From Phycisphaerales bacterium (GTDB lineage Bacteria; Planctomycetota; Phycisphaerae; Phycisphaerales; UBA1924), in contig JADLBU010000029.1 in NCBI GenBank assembly GCA_020847535.1, positions 1 to 64,000 on the forward strand: 64,000 bases of DNA, given 5' to 3'. The notes under the pieces were generated by a model, which ran no database searches, was not told the origin of the DNA, and was given only the letters and a program-made list of their open reading frames with translations. The translations under genes were made by a program, and so were the position numbers. Below are positions 34,541-43,014 of the stretch, in pieces; position 1 is the first letter of the stretch, and the number at the start of each line of letters is the position of its first letter.

Positions 34541-35459
34541 GGGTGATCACCTTGATGTTCTTGTCGATCCTTCGCATGAGCCCCGCGAGCGTCTTGCCCG
34601 GCGCGACTTCGTGATACTCACCCCTCGCCGATGTTGAAAGCCACTGGCACGACTGCGACCAGCGTACCGGGCTCGTGAGCTGCTCCACAAGCCGCTGGCG
34701 GATCGCCACCGGATCGGCCGTATGGGGCGCGGCGGTGACGTTCGAGAGAACGGTGGTCTTGGGGGCGTTGATCGCCGTCTTGGCAAGCGCAGCCGAGAGA
34801 CGCTCGGCGGCAGGCTGCATGAGATCGGAATGAAACGCGCCGGCAACCGGGAGCGAAGTTGCCCGCAGCCCCATCTGGCTTGCGACCGCGGCCGCTCGCT
34901 CGCAGGCTGTCTTGTGGCCTGAGAGGACGATCTGGCCGGGGGCGTTGAAATTGGCGCACACCAGGACATCCCCCTCACGGGCCTTGGTGCAGATCTCCTG
35001 GGCCTGGGCCTCATCGGCCCCGATCAGGGCGACCATTCCGCCCGCGGAGGCCTCGGCGGCATCCTGCATCGCCCGTCCGCGGAGGGCGACCAGCTCCAGT
35101 CCATCGGCAAAGGAGATCGAGTCGGCGAGCACAAGGGCGGTGTATTCACCCAGCGAGAGCCCGGCGGTCGCGGTGAGTGGTGCTTCTCCGTTGCCGTAGT
35201 TCAGGCTGGCGAGCAGCCCCTTCCAGCAGGCGATCGAGGTCACGAAGATCGCCGGTTGAGAGACATCGGTCTGGTTGAGCCGCTCGGCCGGGCCTGTCAA
35301 GCACAGCTCGGTCAGGGGGGCTCCAAGGCGGGATCCGAGGATCCGGTCGGCCTGCTCGAAGATCCTCTTGGCTTCCGGAGCGGCATCGAACCAGGCCTTG
35401 CCCATCCCGGCAAACTGGGCGCCTTGGCCGGGGCAGAGAATGACCAGCGGTGAACTCAT
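34527..35459 (-). CDS. fabD: malonyl-CoA:ACP transacylase
   Basis: 310 residues, the normal length. N-terminal CPGQGAQFAGMG; nucleophile Ser102 in GLSLGEYTALV; acyl-binding Arg in RGRAMQDAAE; catalytic His210 in GAFHSDLM; late VLSNVTAAPH. It moves malonate from CoA to acyl carrier protein for fatty-acid synthesis in the cytoplasm. Oddly, no other fab genes neighbour it. It is followed by a lipoprotein gene overlapping by 14 nt. Starts at ATG 35459. Confidence 0.95.
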   Translation of the reverse strand: MSSPLVILCPGQGAQFAGMGKAWFDAAPEAKRIFEQADRILGSRLGAPLTELCLTGPAERLNQTDVSQPAIFVTSIACWKGLLASLNYGNGEAPLTATAGLSLGEYTALVLADSISFADGLELVALRGRAMQDAAEASAGGMVALIGADEAQAQEICTKAREGDVLVCANFNAPGQIVLSGHKTACERAAAVASQMGLRATSLPVAGAFHSDLMQPAAERLSAALAKTAINAPKTTVLSNVTAAPHTADPVAIRQRLVEQLTSPVRWSQSCQWLSTSARGEYHEVAPGKTLAGLMRRIDKNIKVITHDEP

Positions 35460-35512
35460 TGCTCAATGATATCCGACCCGGAAGCTGGCCCTTTGTTCTG
35501 CCGTGGCGCCGG

Positions 35513-37393
35513 ATGAGGAGCCATAATCACGCCTTGCGGCGATCACCCAACATCCTGTGGTTCGCGTGGCTGGCGACCCTTCCGATGCTCGCGGGGGCCA
35601 CGTTGCCTGGCTGCGGACTGTTCTCAGGGGGGGAGCGCGGGGCCGAGGATGGCACAGGCGCTCCAACGATGTTCGAGCCCGTGGAGTCCCGGATCGACGC
35701 CGTGACGGGGCTGACGCTGATCGTTCCGGTGCGTGTGATCGGAGGCGCCGACGAGTCCGAGGACTTTGTCGCCACCTCGCTGGAGTCGGTGCGGCTGGAT
35801 GATGGCAGGAAGCTCACATGCGCCCTGCGCTGGATCTCGGTCGGTCCGGAAGATTCCTCATCCCGTTTCGGCTCCCCGATTGACTCGCGCTGGCTGCCGC
35901 CGACGGGCAAGTGGCGCACATCCGACACGCCGCCGAAAGATCCGGGCCTGACGATGCTGGTGCTCGCCGTGGATCTCCCCGAAGACAGCGCGGGGCACGA
36001 CCTCTTGATCGGTCGCCGGCGAGTCCGGATGAACTGGCTGCCCTCGCCGGTGGTGCTTGGCACGGACCGCAGCGGAGCGCTGGAGCCGGCGATCCCGGCG
36101 ACGCTGCGGGATGCGTCTTCCCTCATCGATCTGACGCGAGCCGAGCGGTTGAGTCCCGTTCGCCGCTGGCGATACCGGATGTTGACGACGGGCCTGCATC
36201 CGGCCGCGCAGGCGCCGGTGCCGGCGGGTGAGCCGCGGCGGTTTGCCGATGCCGTGCTCGAAGCGCTGGCGGTGCAGCAGGAGGCTCGCTGGGCAGTGGC
36301 GATCGCGAGCCTGGGTCGATCCGACGCGGAGCTGGCGCGGCGGCTGGCCGAACGTCTCTGTGCAGTGGCGCGGTTCGATGAGGATGTGGTCGCGCCCGTG
36401 TGGCCGCTTGAGCAGGCGGAGCTGGATGCATTGCTCGCCGATCTGCTGGATCCGGCGGCGAGTCCGGAGGTGCGGATTGAACGATGCACGCTGTGGCTGA
36501 ACTCCCAGCCCGCAGCACACGCATGGGTGATCGACGACTCGGCGGAGCGCGATGGCGCTTCGCGCCAGCCGATCGCTCGCATCGGGCTGGTCAACCTGCT
36601 CAACAGCCCGACGCTGGCATCGGCGATCTGGGTCGATGGGGCGGATCGGCGCATCGGCGGCCAGCCGGAACTGGTCCCGGTGCGACCGCTTTCGGCGTTC
36701 GAGTGGTTGATGCCGGTTGCTCCCGAGGCGCTCGTTCGAGTTCGGCGCGGACCGGATGAAGTCGAATCGTCGGCGGTGATGGAGGTGCAGGCCGGCGAGT
36801 TCGAAAGCAAGGTGCGTGTGGATGCATCGGTGACGCCGGCTGCGCCGCCGTCGCTGGTCCTGGGGCCGCTGAGGGCCGATCACACGCTGCAGTCGTTCCT
36901 CTCGGGGCAATCGACCGGGCCGGGAGACCGGGCATGGTCGACGACGTCCGCGCTCTATCGCCAGCGCGCCGATGGATCGCAAAGCCCAGCCGCGGCCGAG
37001 GGTGAACAGTGGATCCTCTTCATCCAGTGCGCGAGGCCAGGGCCGCAGGAGAGCGATGAGCCCGGGATCGTGACCGATTCCATACGCGTGCACATAGGCG
37101 CCATGTCACAGCCGCGCCTCTTGCTGCGCATCGAGGAGACCGGCACGACGGTCCGCGAAGATAATCAGGGCGCCCTGGGTCTGGATGCCTCCGTCCGCGT
37201 CGTGCGCGAGGCCGAGCGGTGGCTGGTGCTCCTGACCATCCCGCCGGGCTGCATGGAGCAGGATGGGACGATGCGGATCGGGCTGGAACGGATCGATGCC
37301 CGGGGTGTGCGGACAGCCTGGCCAAGGTCGATGCTGCCGTGGCACGAGACATCCGCGCGGGCGGTGATCGATGTCGCGGCGTGGGATCGCTAA
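35513..37393 (+). CDS. large lipoprotein of unknown function
   Basis: 626 residues from ATG 35513. A hydrophobic leader (NILWFAWLATLPMLAGA) with lipobox LPGC. The remainder is of mixed character: TGLTLIVPVRVIGG and LTMLVLAVDLPEDS near the N-terminus; a helical middle (AVLEALAVQQEARWAVAIASLGRSDAELARRLAERL); strands near the C-terminus (RVVREAERWLVLLTIPPGCMEQD). No enzyme motif seen. The start lacks a convincing Shine-Dalgarno, and the frame is open back to 35450, overlapping the fabD start region. It lies 14 nt upstream of the MazG-like gene, so the two are probably one transcript. Confidence 0.7.
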   Translation: MRSHNHALRRSPNILWFAWLATLPMLAGATLPGCGLFSGGERGAEDGTGAPTMFEPVESRIDAVTGLTLIVPVRVIGGADESEDFVATSLESVRLDDGRKLTCALRWISVGPEDSSSRFGSPIDSRWLPPTGKWRTSDTPPKDPGLTMLVLAVDLPEDSAGHDLLIGRRRVRMNWLPSPVVLGTDRSGALEPAIPATLRDASSLIDLTRAERLSPVRRWRYRMLTTGLHPAAQAPVPAGEPRRFADAVLEALAVQQEARWAVAIASLGRSDAELARRLAERLCAVARFDEDVVAPVWPLEQAELDALLADLLDPAASPEVRIERCTLWLNSQPAAHAWVIDDSAERDGASRQPIARIGLVNLLNSPTLASAIWVDGADRRIGGQPELVPVRPLSAFEWLMPVAPEALVRVRRGPDEVESSAVMEVQAGEFESKVRVDASVTPAAPPSLVLGPLRADHTLQSFLSGQSTGPGDRAWSTTSALYRQRADGSQSPAAAEGEQWILFIQCARPGPQESDEPGIVTDSIRVHIGAMSQPRLLLRIEETGTTVREDNQGALGLDASVRVVREAERWLVLLTIPPGCMEQDGTMRIGLERIDARGVRTAWPRSMLPWHETSARAVIDVAAWDR

Positions 37394-37407
37394 AGATGGA
37401 GCCGAAC

Positions 37408-37719
37408 ATGGCTGAGAACCAGGTCACGATTGCGGACTTCCAGAAACTGATCCGGGATCGCTATTACAAGACCGACTCGGCCCGCGGCACGGCGGGTACG
37501 TTCATGTGGTTCATCGAAGAAGTCGGAGAATTGTCCACCGCCCTCCAGAACAACCTGCCCGGCAAAGCGCCGACCCCGGCCGAGCGGGCCAACCTTGAAG
37601 AGGAGTTCGCCGATGTGCTCGCGTGGATGTGTACGCTGGCGAACATCCACGGCGTGGACATCAGCAAGGCGCTGGTGAAGTACACCGACCCCGAACGGGT
37701 CAAGGGTGTGAAGGACTGA
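37408..37719 (+). CDS. MazG-like nucleotide pyrophosphohydrolase
   Basis: 103 residues, the single-domain MazG-like size. The Mg2+-binding helices are EEVGELSTAL and EEEFADVLAWM, giving the EExxE...ExxD signature. The family hydrolyses NTPs or dNTPs to monophosphate and pyrophosphate, often for house-cleaning. ATG 37408 is preferred over ATG 37396 because TGGAG lies 6 nt before it. Confidence 0.88.
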   Translation: MAENQVTIADFQKLIRDRYYKTDSARGTAGTFMWFIEEVGELSTALQNNLPGKAPTPAERANLEEEFADVLAWMCTLANIHGVDISKALVKYTDPERVKGVKD

Positions 37720-37838
37720 CGCGCCGGGCATGGATCGTGCGGGGATTTCCTCCAAAAAAGCACAACCGCGACGCAACGGGGCGCCCCGCGGTCAGATAAC
37801 CCCATGCCGGGATGTCTCCGGCTGGGGAGTGCCAAATC

Positions 37839-39386
37839 ATGCAACGTTCCGGAAAGTCGAACCGGGCACATCGTGCTCCGGCATTGATCGAATCGCTCGA
37901 GCCGCGAATCGCTCTGAGCATCGCCCCGGCCGATGTGGCCCTGGCGAGCCCGGATGAGTCTGGCGCCCAGTGCATCTGGGAACTGGTCGATGACTCATGG
38001 CGACAGGTCCGGCTCTCGGACATCCCCGGCGCGCCCGACGGCATTGACGAGGCGATCGCGTGGATCGACCCCGACGATGGCCAGACGTTCGCCGCGGGGA
38101 TCAGCGGGGATGGGCTGCTGCTGTTCACGCGGAACGAGGAGGGGATCTGGGGCGTCCGCAACATCCAGGAATCGATCGGCGGCGCTGACTGGATCATGCA
38201 GAGCCTGCATTACCTCCAGGGCGCGGATGGCGCGTTCCACCTCGTGGGGCTCTCGGGTTCGGGGCACCTCCTGCGCTACACGCTCGCCAACGGCTCGGAT
38301 CGCTGGACGTTCACCGACATCACGCGGCGAGACCTGGAAGCCAACGGAGAGCCGACGCCTGAGTTGGTCGGAGGCATCTCGGTCTACTCGACCGTGTGGG
38401 GCGGGTTGAACGTGATCGGGCTTGATCAATCGGGTCGCGTGTGGGGTACGTGGTGGGCGCCCGGGATGCCGCACTGGGCGTGTACGGATCTGTCGGCAGC
38501 GACAGGCACGGATGTGCGGCTGAGCGGCGGCCTGACCACGTACGTGACATCGTGGCACAACGTCACGATCGCCGGTGTGGATTCATCGGGTGATCTGCGG
38601 GCGATCTGGTGGGTGCCCGAGTTCTCCGGCAACTGGGCGCAGACGAACATGACCGATGAGTTCGGCGGCGCCGCCTTCGAGACCGGCAACGTGATGAGCT
38701 TCATGAGCGCCTGGGGCGGGCTCAATATCGGCGGTGTCGACGAGGCAACTGGCGAGGTGCTCGTCTACTGGTGGGCGCCGGGGATGACAAGCTGGGGCCT
38801 GGTGTCATTGCACCAACTCGTGGGCGTCGAGGCGGGCGACATCGGGCAGGTCACATCCCTCGACGGCATCGGCGGCCGTGATGGCAGCCTCAACGTGATC
38901 GCCACCGTGAACGACGATGGGGATCTGGCCCTGGTGCGGGCGCACTGGACGGTCGAGTCCAATCAGTGGCAGGGCGAGGACATCTCGGCGGTGGCGATCC
39001 GAGGTGAAGAGCTCTGGGGCGTCGAGGATGGCTACGGCTACGACTATTCGTACTCGTACGACCATCTCTACGAGGACTCGTTCGACAGCTACATGCAGGA
39101 CCAGTTGCTCGCCCAGCAGATCGAGCAGTACTTCGCGGCGATGTACGCCGCGTACGCGGCCTACTACGCCGGCAGCTACAGCGGCGACTGGTTCGATGAC
39201 TCGTTCTGGTTTGATCGCGGATACCAAGGCGAATACGAAGCGCCCGAAGACGATGACGGGTACGGCTACTCCGGGGATGTCTCGTTCGCCAACTCCTACC
39301 AGTCTTCGAGCAGCATCTCCTCTGGTTCGCTGCTGTCGCAGATGAGCTACAACAGCTACTTCAACATGACGGACAGCCCCTGGTAG
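37839..39386 (+). CDS. LEPR-type surface protein with propeller-like repeats and Tyr-rich tail
   Basis: 515 residues. The N-terminus has ALIESLEPRIALS, the LEPR-type motif that opens many large planctomycete surface proteins (a Gram-type signal is not obvious). The body (about 40-385) contains at least four repeats of about 50-58 residues ending in Trp-rich strands: TWWAPGMPHWACTDLS, IWWVPEFSGNWAQTNM, VYWWAPGMTSWGLVSL. Each is preceded by WGGLNVIGLD-like strands, suggesting a beta-propeller. The final 120 residues are rich in Tyr, Asp, Ser and Gly (YGYDYSYSYDHLYEDSF) and look disordered or adhesive. Function unknown; a surface or matrix role is inferred. Confidence 0.72.
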   Translation: MQRSGKSNRAHRAPALIESLEPRIALSIAPADVALASPDESGAQCIWELVDDSWRQVRLSDIPGAPDGIDEAIAWIDPDDGQTFAAGISGDGLLLFTRNEEGIWGVRNIQESIGGADWIMQSLHYLQGADGAFHLVGLSGSGHLLRYTLANGSDRWTFTDITRRDLEANGEPTPELVGGISVYSTVWGGLNVIGLDQSGRVWGTWWAPGMPHWACTDLSAATGTDVRLSGGLTTYVTSWHNVTIAGVDSSGDLRAIWWVPEFSGNWAQTNMTDEFGGAAFETGNVMSFMSAWGGLNIGGVDEATGEVLVYWWAPGMTSWGLVSLHQLVGVEAGDIGQVTSLDGIGGRDGSLNVIATVNDDGDLALVRAHWTVESNQWQGEDISAVAIRGEELWGVEDGYGYDYSYSYDHLYEDSFDSYMQDQLLAQQIEQYFAAMYAAYAAYYAGSYSGDWFDDSFWFDRGYQGEYEAPEDDDGYGYSGDVSFANSYQSSSSISSGSLLSQMSYNSYFNMTDSPW

Positions 39387-39428
39387 TGCGGCCGCCGAAG
39401 GAGAGAGAACGAGGGATAGAGCCCGCGC

Positions 39429-40247
39429 CTACTCGGCGAGCCACCAGCGGCGCCGGGGATGCGCGGGCTTGTTTCTCTCCATCCCCGCGCGGATCGCCGC
39501 GATCGCGACCTCGGGATCGTCGGTGACGGTGAGGAGCTCGGCGTCCCCGGGGCTGATGGTCCCTTGCTCGGCGAGCCCGTTGATGAAATCGATGAGCGGC
39601 TTCCAGTATTCAACGCCCATCAACACGATCGGGAAGTTCCTGATCTTCTGCGTCTGGATGAGAGTGAGTGTTTCGAAGACTTCATCCAGCGTGCCGAAGC
39701 CTCCGGGGAGCACGACGAAGGCGTAGGAGTACTTGACGAGCATCACCTTGCGCACGAAGAAGTACCGGAATTCGACGAACTTGTCGACGTAGGGGTTGGG
39801 CTTCTGCTCCATCGGGAGGATGATGTTGCAGCCGATGGATGCCCCGCGATGCTCGCGCGCGCCGCGATTGGCGGCCTCCATGATGCCCGGTCCTCCGCCG
39901 GTCATGACGGTCAAGCCAAGGTTGGCGATCCGTCCACCCATGTCGCGCGCCATGCCGTAGAAGCGGTGCTCTTCCTTGAAGCGCGCCGATCCGAAGACGG
40001 TGACGCACGGGCCGACGAAGTGCAGCGCCCGGAATCCCCTGACGAACTCGAGAAAAATCCGGATAGCGCGCTGCAGTTCCGAGAGGCGGCTCAGCGGCCC
40101 TTCCAGGAACCGGCGTGTTTCGGCGGTGGAGGGGCTCTTTCCCCACCAGCCCTGCTCCCCCGCGATCGGTCCGGTGCGCGGGCCGGAGATCAACGTCTGC
40201 CCGGTGGGTGGTGGAACATCGACCGATGGGGTGTGTTGCTCAGGCAT
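39429..40247 (-). CDS. LOG-family protein (lysine decarboxylase-like fold)
   Basis: 272 residues. Signatures: CVTVFGSARF, GLTVMTGGGPGIMEAANRGA and PGGFGTLDEVFETLTLIQ, the last matching the PGGxGTxxE nucleotide-binding motif of LOG phosphoribohydrolases. These release free base from nucleoside 5'-monophosphates (cytokinin activation in plants, uncertain substrate in bacteria). The protein has an N-terminal extension of about 75 residues, as in the TIGR00730 subgroup with extra helices. Starts at ATG 40247 and converges with the LEPR-type gene across 42 bp. Confidence 0.9.
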   Translation of the reverse strand: MPEQHTPSVDVPPPTGQTLISGPRTGPIAGEQGWWGKSPSTAETRRFLEGPLSRLSELQRAIRIFLEFVRGFRALHFVGPCVTVFGSARFKEEHRFYGMARDMGGRIANLGLTVMTGGGPGIMEAANRGAREHRGASIGCNIILPMEQKPNPYVDKFVEFRYFFVRKVMLVKYSYAFVVLPGGFGTLDEVFETLTLIQTQKIRNFPIVLMGVEYWKPLIDFINGLAEQGTISPGDAELLTVTDDPEVAIAAIRAGMERNKPAHPRRRWWLAE

Positions 40248-40336
40248 GTGGAGTCAAGGGTACTAGGGGAAATACGGAGTCGAATGGCTCTGATAGCGCT
40301 TCAATCACAAAGCTCGCTCGATCGTGGCTCCAAGAG

Positions 40337-40366
40337 TTGCAGGTTGGGACTCTGGGCTTGTACACT
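40337..40366 (+). promoter_or_regulatory. candidate sigma-70 promoter of the PAS-LuxR gene
   Basis: TTGCAG (40337-40342), an 18-nt spacer and TACACT (40361-40366), about 60 bp before the start codon. A good eye match to the consensus pair. Confidence 0.5.
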
Positions 40367-40428
40367 GATGCCGCTCCCTTCGCGTGTTTCTCGTGCTCGC
40401 GATCTGTTAGCGAAGGAATGCACACAGC

Positions 40429-41187
40429 ATGAAACCCGGCCCGAGTTCAGAGTCCGTGGGTGGGACCGTCGGTGCGTTGTCGTTGTTGTCCGATCCCGCT
40501 GCGCGGATTCTGTGGGAAGCCCTCACCCAGGATACTCCGGCCGAGATCCTCCTCCTCTCTCCCCAGGGCAAGATCGTTCAGGCCAACCCCCAGGCCGAGG
40601 GTTTCCTTGGCGCTGATCGCGGCGCCCTCGCAGGCACGCAGTATCGGGATCTCTACCCGGACGCCGTCGCTTCGGAGCGCCTGGCGTACATCTCCGAGGT
40701 CGCGCGCACCGGACGCCGGATTGTCCTCGAAGGCGTCGTGAAAGGTGCCTGGCGCCAGACCACATTGCGGCAAATCAGCCTGCCGGATGTGCATGTATTG
40801 CTGATCAATCGCCCCTCCGCAATCTCCGCGGGCGATGCGGGCCACCCGCGCGAGCCGGTCGAGCCATCGATCCGCGGAGAACGCATCCGCGCCAAGCACG
40901 ATGACCTCGGAGAGCTGGCGGCACTGACGGTGCGCGAGCGCGAGATCCTGGCCCTCATCGGCCGTGGACTCTCCACCGTCGAGATCGCCGAGCACCTGGG
41001 ACGCAGTGTCAAGACCATCGAGTGGCACAGGGTCTCCCTTGGGAACAAGCTGGGTATCACCAATCGCGTCGAGCTGGCGCACATCGCCCTTCGCGCCGGG
41101 CTTGCCCAGATTGAAACCCCCGGCGCTTCGAGTCGAGTCTCCAAGCCGTCGCGCCAGACATCCAAGCCGAGCGTCCGCGCTGACTGA
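40429..41187 (+). CDS. PAS-LuxR transcriptional regulator
   Basis: 252 residues. The N-terminal PAS domain (about 30-130) contains ILLLSPQGKIVQANPQAEGFLGADRG. The C-terminal LuxR/GerE helix-turn-helix (about 165-225) is LTVREREILALIGRGLSTVEIAEHLGRSVKTIEWHRVSLGNKLG. No receiver domain is present, so it senses through PAS directly. The tail is Ser/Lys-rich. It shares domain order and length with the gene at 55557, a likely paralogue. ATG 40429; no strong Shine-Dalgarno. Confidence 0.88.
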   Translation: MKPGPSSESVGGTVGALSLLSDPAARILWEALTQDTPAEILLLSPQGKIVQANPQAEGFLGADRGALAGTQYRDLYPDAVASERLAYISEVARTGRRIVLEGVVKGAWRQTTLRQISLPDVHVLLINRPSAISAGDAGHPREPVEPSIRGERIRAKHDDLGELAALTVREREILALIGRGLSTVEIAEHLGRSVKTIEWHRVSLGNKLGITNRVELAHIALRAGLAQIETPGASSRVSKPSRQTSKPSVRAD

Positions 41188-41366
41188 AACAGACCTTCCT
41201 CTGCAAAACTAGTGCGCACACGGGTTCGGTGCTGCTCGCTCTGGGGTCATTTTGCTCTATTTCCAGGAGGGGTTGTTCCCACTCATTTCCCCGGGATCCA
41301 ACGCGACTCTGTCCGTGACCTCGCCGGGAAAAGAGCTTGCGGCCCGAACCGGAAGGGGGTAGCATA

Positions 41367-41384
41367 TTGAGAATCAATTCTCAG
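41367..41384. promoter_or_regulatory. Fur/Zur-type palindromic operator
   Basis: TGAGAAT-CA-ATTCTCA (41368-41383), a perfect 7-2-7 palindrome 26 bp before the start of a His/Asp-rich metal-handling-type protein. It differs from the common Fur half-site arrangement (TGAGAATnATTCTCA) by one extra central base. Metal-dependent repression is inferred from the match and context. Confidence 0.6.
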
Positions 41385-41408
41385 TAGCAACTCGCCTGGA
41401 TAGCCGCC

Positions 41409-41837
41409 GTGACACCCCTCATTCCATCTTTCAGGACGGCAACCCTCTGCCGGGGCGCACGCTGGCTGGGTGTTCTGTTGGCGATCGCCTTGCTGCTGGG
41501 AGTCCCTGCGGCATCGGTGATCCACAGCACATCCCACCGGCATCCCGTGCCGGTGCTGGCGGCATCGCCGGCCGGATCGTTCCACGAGGGCGAATCGCAC
41601 GATCACGATGGCGGTCACGAGCACTCGCGCGATCCGTCGCCGGTTGACCACGATTCCTGCCCGACGTGCCTTGAACTTCTGATCGCCAAATCGATGGGCA
41701 TCGGGCTCGGTGCTCCGACCGGTATCGTGACCGCCAACGCAGTCCACACCGCAGCGCAGCCGGCGCCCGCGATCATCGATTTCGAGCGGCGACATTCGGT
41801 CGCCTGCCCGCGCGGACCGCCATCAGCGCGCAGCTGA
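41409..41837 (+). CDS. His/Asp-rich membrane or periplasmic protein, probably metal-related
   Basis: 142 residues from GTG 41409. A hydrophobic segment WLGVLLAIALLLGVPAASVI (about 19-38) acts as signal or anchor. Then comes a His/Asp/Glu-rich stretch (SFHEGESHDHDGGHEHSRD) and a CPTC motif (CPTCLELL). The plan resembles DUF2946/small metal-associated exported proteins found beside metal transport genes. The upstream Fur/Zur-like palindrome supports metal control. No transporter gene follows: the next genes are a pseudopilin and a dockerin pseudogene. Confidence 0.6.
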   Translation: MTPLIPSFRTATLCRGARWLGVLLAIALLLGVPAASVIHSTSHRHPVPVLAASPAGSFHEGESHDHDGGHEHSRDPSPVDHDSCPTCLELLIAKSMGIGLGAPTGIVTANAVHTAAQPAPAIIDFERRHSVACPRGPPSARS

Positions 41838-42004
41838 TCCCACTTCTCATCTCATGCCGTGATTCGGTTGGACTCGACCGCGCCTTGCCATCACGTGGCC
41901 GGGCGGGAATCCGTCGAATCCTCAACGTCAGCTTCTTCAAACCCGACCCGCCGTTCGCGGCGGCTCCCGCGCGCTCGGACCGGGAGCCCCCGCGGAGGAT
42001 CGCC

Positions 42005-42316
42005 ATGAATCGTCGAGCTTTCACGCTCATCGAGCTGCTGGTGGTGATCGCGGTCATCGCCCTGCTCATCGGGATACTCCTGCCGGTGCTGGGCAAGGCG
42101 CGACAGGCGTCCAAGGCCGCCCGCTGCCTGGCGCAGATCGGCCAGCGCGAGCTCGCGCACACCATCTACATCAACACCTACAAGGAGTACTTCATCGATG
42201 ATGGATGGAGTCGTACAGATGCAACGTATGGCAATGACAAGCCTGGGCGTAGTGCTGGGATCCCTCGGATCACCGGCCATCGCACAGCACGCCGGAGACA
42301 TCTTTCTGGAGCTTGA
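42005..42316 (+). pseudogene. truncated pseudopilin
   Basis: ATG 42005 with GGAGG seven nt upstream. It encodes a perfect planctomycete prepilin N-terminus, MNRRAFTLIELLVVIAVIALL (cleavage expected after the Ala-preceding residue), then GILLPVLGKARQASKAARCLAQ. After about residue 65 (YINTYKEYFIDD) the sequence stops looking like a pilin and runs into the start of the next gene in another frame, ending at 42316. Complete relatives are 200-350 residues. The 3' part appears to be lost by deletion or replacement. Confidence 0.7.
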
Positions 42317-42905
42317 CTATCAGGACAGGATCCGCACCGCCCTGTTCGATGACCGGAACGGCGAGGTGGTGCATAACACCCGCGTGTTCGCAGGCGAGTT
42401 CGAGGACAATTTCACCAACGAGCCCGGCATGGATTCCGATGTCGGCGCCTTTCCATTCCCAAGCGGCATCGGCTTCAACATCCGAAAGGCTCTGCGTATG
42501 TGAGATGGCTCCGATTTCGACCAGATCCCGACCGAGCGCATTCGCATCCGCCTCGGAAACCTCGGGCCCGTCGATACGCCCCTGACCGATCAGACGGTCG
42601 CCGGGTTCTCGATGGCGGTCTCTTCCGATGGAACCTTCCACCACCATCCCGGGTTCACGCTGCTCGCCCCCGCCGGCACTGGCATCTACCTGATCGAGCT
42701 GGAGCTCTGGAGCACCAGCAGCCAGATCCTCCTCTCCATCCCCTACTGGATCGTCTTCAACCAGAACGATTCCGAGGAGAACCACACCGCGGCGATCGCA
42801 TGGGCGGAGGAGAACCTGTTCTGCCACAGCGACTTTGACGGCACGGGGTTCGTCGATACCGATGACTTCGATGCGTTCGTGCATGCGTTCGAGGCGGGGT
42901 GCTGA
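42219..42905 (+). pseudogene. secreted dockerin-module protein interrupted by an in-frame TGA
   Basis: ATG 42219 (TGGAG upstream) gives a signal peptide (MAMTSLGVVLGSLGSPAIAQ) and a body, with TGA at 42501-42503 after GFNIRKALRM. The same frame continues without break: DGSDFDQIPTERIRIRLGN, IYLIELELW, to a C-terminal single 27-residue EF-hand-like unit FCHSDFDGTGFVDTDDF, ending FEAGC at 42905. The body around the stop suits Trp (RM-W-DG), so one TGG to TGA change explains it. 228 codons in total. The unit has Cys at both ends, as in the double modules at 11-15 kb. Confidence 0.75.
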
Positions 42906-42955
42906 GCCTTCCTGCGGCCGGCATGCAAGGCCGGTTCTGGTTTATCATTCCGACC

Positions 42956-42989
42956 CGCACGCCCGGGGCCCTTCGGCCCCGGGCGTGCG
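42956..42989 (+). terminator. perfect 15-bp hairpin before the ABC ATPase gene
   Basis: CGCACGCCCGGGGCC (42956-42970), loop CTTC, and its exact complement (42975-42989). No T run follows on either strand, so it may be a terminator of the preceding gene, an RNA-processing structure or a repeat. It ends 26 bp before the next start codon, close to its ribosome-binding site. Confidence 0.6.
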
Positions 42990-43014
42990 GGTTGAGAGAT
43001 TCACGGAGAATGGA

